DNA of 64,000 bases, from contig NC_044557.1 in NCBI RefSeq assembly GCF_007565055.1, positions 140,930,493 to 140,994,492 on the forward strand, in the 5' to 3' direction. The stretch is from Rhinopithecus roxellana. Its lineage: Eukaryota > Chordata > Mammalia > Primates > Cercopithecidae. The notes beneath the pieces were generated by a model that was given only the letters and a program-made list of their open reading frames with translations, was not told where the DNA came from and made no database searches. Shown here piece after piece: positions 60,003-64,000 of the stretch; the first letter of the stretch is position 1; each line of letters begins with the position of its first letter. Position numbers and translations under genes: made by a program.

Positions 60003-63000
60003 GTTTTTTTTTTTTTTTTTTTTTTTTTATTATACTTTAAGTTCTAGGGTACATGTGCATAACGTGCAGGTTTGTTACATATGTATACTTGTGCCATGTT
60101 GGTGTGCTGCACCCATCAACTCGTCAGCACCCATCAATTCATCATTTATATCTTGTATAACTCCCCAATGCAAGCCCTCCCTCCTCCCCCCTCCCCCCTC
60201 CCCATGATAGGCCCCAGTGCGTGATGTTCCCCTTCCCGAGTCCAAGTGATCTCATTGTTCAGTTCCCACCTATGAGTGAGAACATGAGGTGTTTGGTTTT
60301 CTGTTCTTGTGATAGTTTGCTAAGAATGATGGTTTCCAGCTGCATCCATGTCCCTACAAAGGACGCAAACTCATCCTTTTTTATGGCTGCATAGTATTCC
60401 ATGGTGTATATGTGCCACATTTTCTTAATCCAGTCTGTCACAGATGGACATTTGGGTTGATTCCAAGTCTTTGCTATTGTGAATAGTGCCGCAATAAACA
60501 TACGTGTACATGTGTCTTTGTAGTAGAATAATTTATAATCCTTTGGGTATATACCCAGTAGTGGGATGGCTGGGTCATATGGTACATCTAGTTCTAGATC
60601 CTTGAGGAATTGCCATACTGTTTTCCATAATGGTTGAACTAGTTTACAATCCCACCAACAGTGTAAAAGTGTTCCTATTTCTCCACATCCTCTCCAACAC
60701 CTGTTGTTTCCTGACTTCTTAATGATTGTCATTCTAACTGGTGTGAGATGGTATCTCATTGTGGTTTTGATTTGCATTTCTCTGATGGCGAGTGATGATG
60801 AGCATTTTTTCATGTGTCTGTTGGCTGTATGAATATCTTCTTTTGAGAAATGTCTGTTCATATCCTTTGCCCACTTTTTGATGGGGTTGTTTGTTTTTTT
60901 CTCGTATATTTGTTTGAGTTCTTTGTAGATTCTGGATATTAGCCCTTTGTCAGATGAGTAGGTTGCAAAAATTTTCTCCCATTCTGTAGGTTGCCTGTTC
61001 ACTCTGATGGTAGTTTCTTTTGCTGTGCAAAAGCTCTTTAGTTTAATTAGATCCCATTTGTCAATTTTGGCTTTTGCTGCCGTTGCTTTTGGTGTTTTAG
61101 ACATGAAGTCCTTGCCCATGCCTATGTCCTGAATGGTACTACCTAGATTTTCTTCTAGGGTTTTTATGGTATTAGGTCTAACATTTAAGTCTCTAATCCA
61201 TCTTGAATTAATCTTCGTATAAGGAGTAAGGAAAGGATCCAGTTTCAGCTTTCTACTTATGGCTAGCCAATTTTCCCAGCACCATTTATTAAATAGGGAA
61301 TCCTTTCCCCATTTCTTGTTTCTCTCAGGTTTGTCAAAGATCAGATGGCTGTAGATGTGTGGTATTATTTCTGAGGACTCTGTTCTGTTCCATTGATCTA
61401 TATCTCTGTTTTGGTACCAGTACCATGCTGTTTTGGTTACTGTAGCCTTGTAGTATAGTTTGAAGTCAGGTAGCGTGACGCCTCCAGCTTTGTCCTTTTG
61501 ACTTAGGATTGTCTTGGCAATGCGGGCCCTTTTTTGGTTCCATATGAACTTTAAAGCAGTTTTTTCCAATTCTGTGAAGAAACTCATTGGTAGCTTGATG
61601 GGGATGGCATTGAATCTATAAATAACCTTGGGGAGTATGGCCATTTTCACGATATTGATTCTTCCTATCCATGAGCATGGTATGTTCTTCCATTTGTTTG
61701 TGTCCTCTTTTATTTCACTGAGCAGTGGTTTGTAGTTCTCCTTGAAGAGGTCCTTTACATCCCTTGTAAGCTGGATTCCTAGGTATTTTATTCTCTTTGA
61801 AGCAATTGTGAATGGAAGTTCATTCCTGATTTGGCTCTCTGCTTGTCTGTTACTGGTGTATAAGAATGCTTGTGATTTTTGCACATTAATTTTGTATCCT
61901 GAGACTTTGCTGAAGTTGCTTATCAGCTGAAGGAGATTTTGGGCTGAGACGATGGGGTTTTCTAAATATACAATCATGTCATCTGCAAACAGGGACAATT
62001 TGACTTCTTCTTTTCCTAACTGGATACCCTTGATTTCTTTCTCTTGCCTGATTGCCCTAGCCAGAACTTCCAACACTGTGTTGAATAGGAGTGGTGAGAG
62101 AGGGCATCCCTGTCTTGTGCCAGTTTTCAAAGGGAATTTTTCCAGTTTTTGCCCATTCAGTATGATATTAGCTGTGGGTTTGTCATAAATAGCTCTTATG
62201 ATTTTGAGGTACGTTCCATCAATACCGAATTTATTGAGCGTTTTTAGCATGAAGGGCTGTTGAATTTTGTCAAAAGCCTTTTCTGCATCTATTGAGACAA
62301 TCATGTGGTTCTTGTCTTTGGTTCTGTTTATATGCTGGATTACGTTTATTGATTTGCGAATGTTGAACCAGCCTTGCATCCCAGGGATGAAGCCCACTTG
62401 ATCATGGTGGATAAGCTTTTTGATGTGCTGCTGAATCTGGTTTGCCAGTATTTTATTGAGAATTTTTGCATCAATGTTCATCAGGGATATTGGTCTAAAA
62501 TTCTCTTTTTTTGATGTGTCTCTGCCAGGCTTTGGTATCAGGATGATGTTGGCCTCATAAAATGAGTTAGGGAGGATTCCCTCTTTTTCTATTGATTGGA
62601 ATAGTTTCAGAAGGAATGGTACCAGCTCCTCCTTGTACCTCTGGTAGAATTCAGCTGTGAATCCATCTGGTCCTGGACTTTCTTTGGTGGGTAGGCTATT
62701 AATTGTTGCCTCAATTTCAGAGCCTGCTATTGGTCTATTCAGGGATTCAACTTCTTCCTGGTTTAGCCTTGGGAGAGTGTAAGTGTCCAGGAATTTATCC
62801 ATTTCTTCTAGATTTTCTAGCTGATTTGCGTAGAGGCGTTTATAGTATTCTCTGATGGTAGTTTGTATTTCTGTGGGGTCAGTGGTGATATCCCCTTTAT
62901 CATTTTTTATTGCATCTATTTGATTCCTCTCTCTTTTCTTCTTTATTAGCCTTGCTAGCGGTCTGTCAATTTTGTTGATCTTTTCAAAAAACCAACTCCT

Positions 63001-64000
63001 GGATTCATTGATTTTTTGGAGGGTTTTTTGTGTCTCTATCTCCTTCAGTTCGGCTCTGATCTTAGTTATTTCTTGCCTTCTGCTAGCTTTTGAATGTGTT
63101 TGCTCTTGCCTCTCTAGTTCTTTTAATTGTGATGTTAGAGTGTCAATTTTAGATCTTTCCTGCTTTCTCTTGTGGGCATTTAGTGCTATAAATTTCCCTC
63201 TACACACTGCTTTAAATGTGTCCCAGAGATTCTGGTATGTTGTATCTTTGTTCTCATTGGTTTCAAAGAACATCTTTATTTCCGCTTTCATTTCGTTATG
63301 TACCCAGTAGTCATTCAGGAGCAGGTTGTTCAGTTTCCATGTAGTTGAGCGGTTTTGATTGAGTTTCTTAGTCCTGAGTTCTAGTTTGATTGCACTGTGG
63401 TCTGAGAGACAGTTTGTTATAATTTCTGTTCTTTTACATTTGCTGAGGAGTGCTTTACTTCCAATTATGTGGTCAATTTTGGAATAAGTGCGATGTGGTG
63501 CTGAGAAGAATGTCTATTCTGTTGATTTGGGGTGGAGAGTTCTATAGATGTCTATTAGGTCCGCTTGGTACAGAGATGAGTTCAATTCCTGGATATCCTT
63601 GTTAACTTTCTGTCTCGCTGATCTGTCTAATGTTGACAGCGGAGTGTTGAAGTCTCCCATTATTATTGTATGGGAGTCTAAGTCTCTTTGTAAGTCTCTA
63701 AGGACTTGCTTTATGAATCTGGGTGCTCCTGTATTGGGTGCATATATATTTAGGAGAGTTAGCTCTTCCTGTTGAATTGATCCCTTTACCATTATGTAAT
63801 GGCCTTCTTTGTCTCTTTTGATCTTTGATGGTTTAAAGTCTCTTTTATCAGAGACAAGGATTGCAACCCCTGCTTTTTTTTGTTCTCCATTTGCTTGGTA
63901 GATCTTCCTCCATCCCTTTATTTTGAGCCTATGTATGTCTCTGCATGTGAGATGGGTCTCCTGAATACAGCAGACTGATGGGTCTTGACTCTTTATCCAG
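60003..64000 (-). mobile_element. Young L1, antisense, 5' end beyond the window
   Basis: T-tract at 60005-60029, the L1 3' UTR, then ORF2 on the minus strand to the window edge. Little decay is visible. The 3' UTR (CAACTCGTCAGCACCCATCA block) is shared with the L1 at 2.3-2.9 kb and differs from human L1PA, suggesting an Old World monkey lineage. It sits in the 3' UTR of the old L1. ORF1 and the 5' UTR lie outside, so completeness cannot be judged. Confidence 0.93.
60259..64000 (-). pseudogene. L1 ORF2, open except for one stop codon, partial
   Basis: ORF2 combines an endonuclease that nicks target DNA with a reverse transcriptase that copies L1 RNA there. From the window edge the frame holds the endonuclease part (QETHLTCRD, NIYAPNTGAPRF, GDFNTPLS), a TAG at 63514-63516 directly after LHPKSTE, then the SDHSAIKLE catalytic segment. 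It stays open to its normal C-terminus ending FSLIGGN at 60259. The 1010-codon stretch from the Met at 63291 includes SPGPDGFTAEFYQ, TGTRQGCPLSPLLFN, the active-site FADDM and the C-terminal CWRGCGEIGTLLHCWWDCK. The stop separates most of the endonuclease, including its SDH histidine, from the reverse transcriptase. It is therefore probably unable to mobilise itself, unless the stop is a sequencing error or is read through. Confidence 0.9.

Overview
The window is primate nuclear DNA. Alu elements occur throughout, L1s of several ages are stacked inside one another, and MIR and L2 relics, MaLR LTRs and MER1-type DNA transposons fill much of the rest. Two things point to an Old World monkey rather than an ape. 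The youngest Alu (21279-21583) has GTGGCCGGATCTCAGCTCAC where ape AluY normally has GTGGCGCGATCTCGGCTCAC. The young L1 3' ends near 2.3-2.9 kb and 60.0 kb carry a 3' UTR unlike the human L1PA type. I found no exon of a functional host gene and no RNA gene. The region looks intergenic or intronic, and most open frames are remnants of transposable elements.

Layout: 0-3.3 kb, an old repeat interrupted by an Alu and by a young twin-primed L1 (944-2964, matching target-site duplications) that contains a 261-bp inverted repeat. 3.3-25.5 kb, mostly unrecognised A+T-rich sequence with Alus, MIRs, two L2 pieces and a MaLR LTR, plus a 142-bp segment present twice 3 kb apart. 25.5-28 kb, an ancient L1M-type 3' region split by a MaLR LTR. 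29.2-31.5 kb, a truncated antisense L1 split by a CpG-rich 490-bp solo LTR of class II (ERVK/betaretrovirus-like) type with a perfect 6-bp duplication AGAGGG. 31.5-39.8 kb, scattered repeats. 39.8-43.9 kb, an old antisense L1 into which an Alu and a 5'-truncated DNMT1 retrocopy (40903-43289) were inserted. 45-60 kb, an old sense L1 broken by a MaLR LTR, a MER1-type element, Alus and a 6.9-kb younger L1 (52013-58899) with a perfect 15-bp target-site duplication. 60-64 kb, a young antisense L1 whose ORF2 is open except for one stop codon and runs off the window.

No pathway is encoded. The features most worth attention are: (1) the solo LTR, whose U3 carries E2F-type motifs at about 21-bp spacing among unusually well-preserved CpGs; (2) a 153-bp, about 98.7% identical inverted copy of the end of a MaLR LTR plus 10 bp of its flank, pasted into a neighbouring MER1 with signs of serial template switching; (3) the DNMT1 retrocopy, which keeps the BAH2 and catalytic-domain reading frame as far as one frameshift; (4) the long L1 palindrome.
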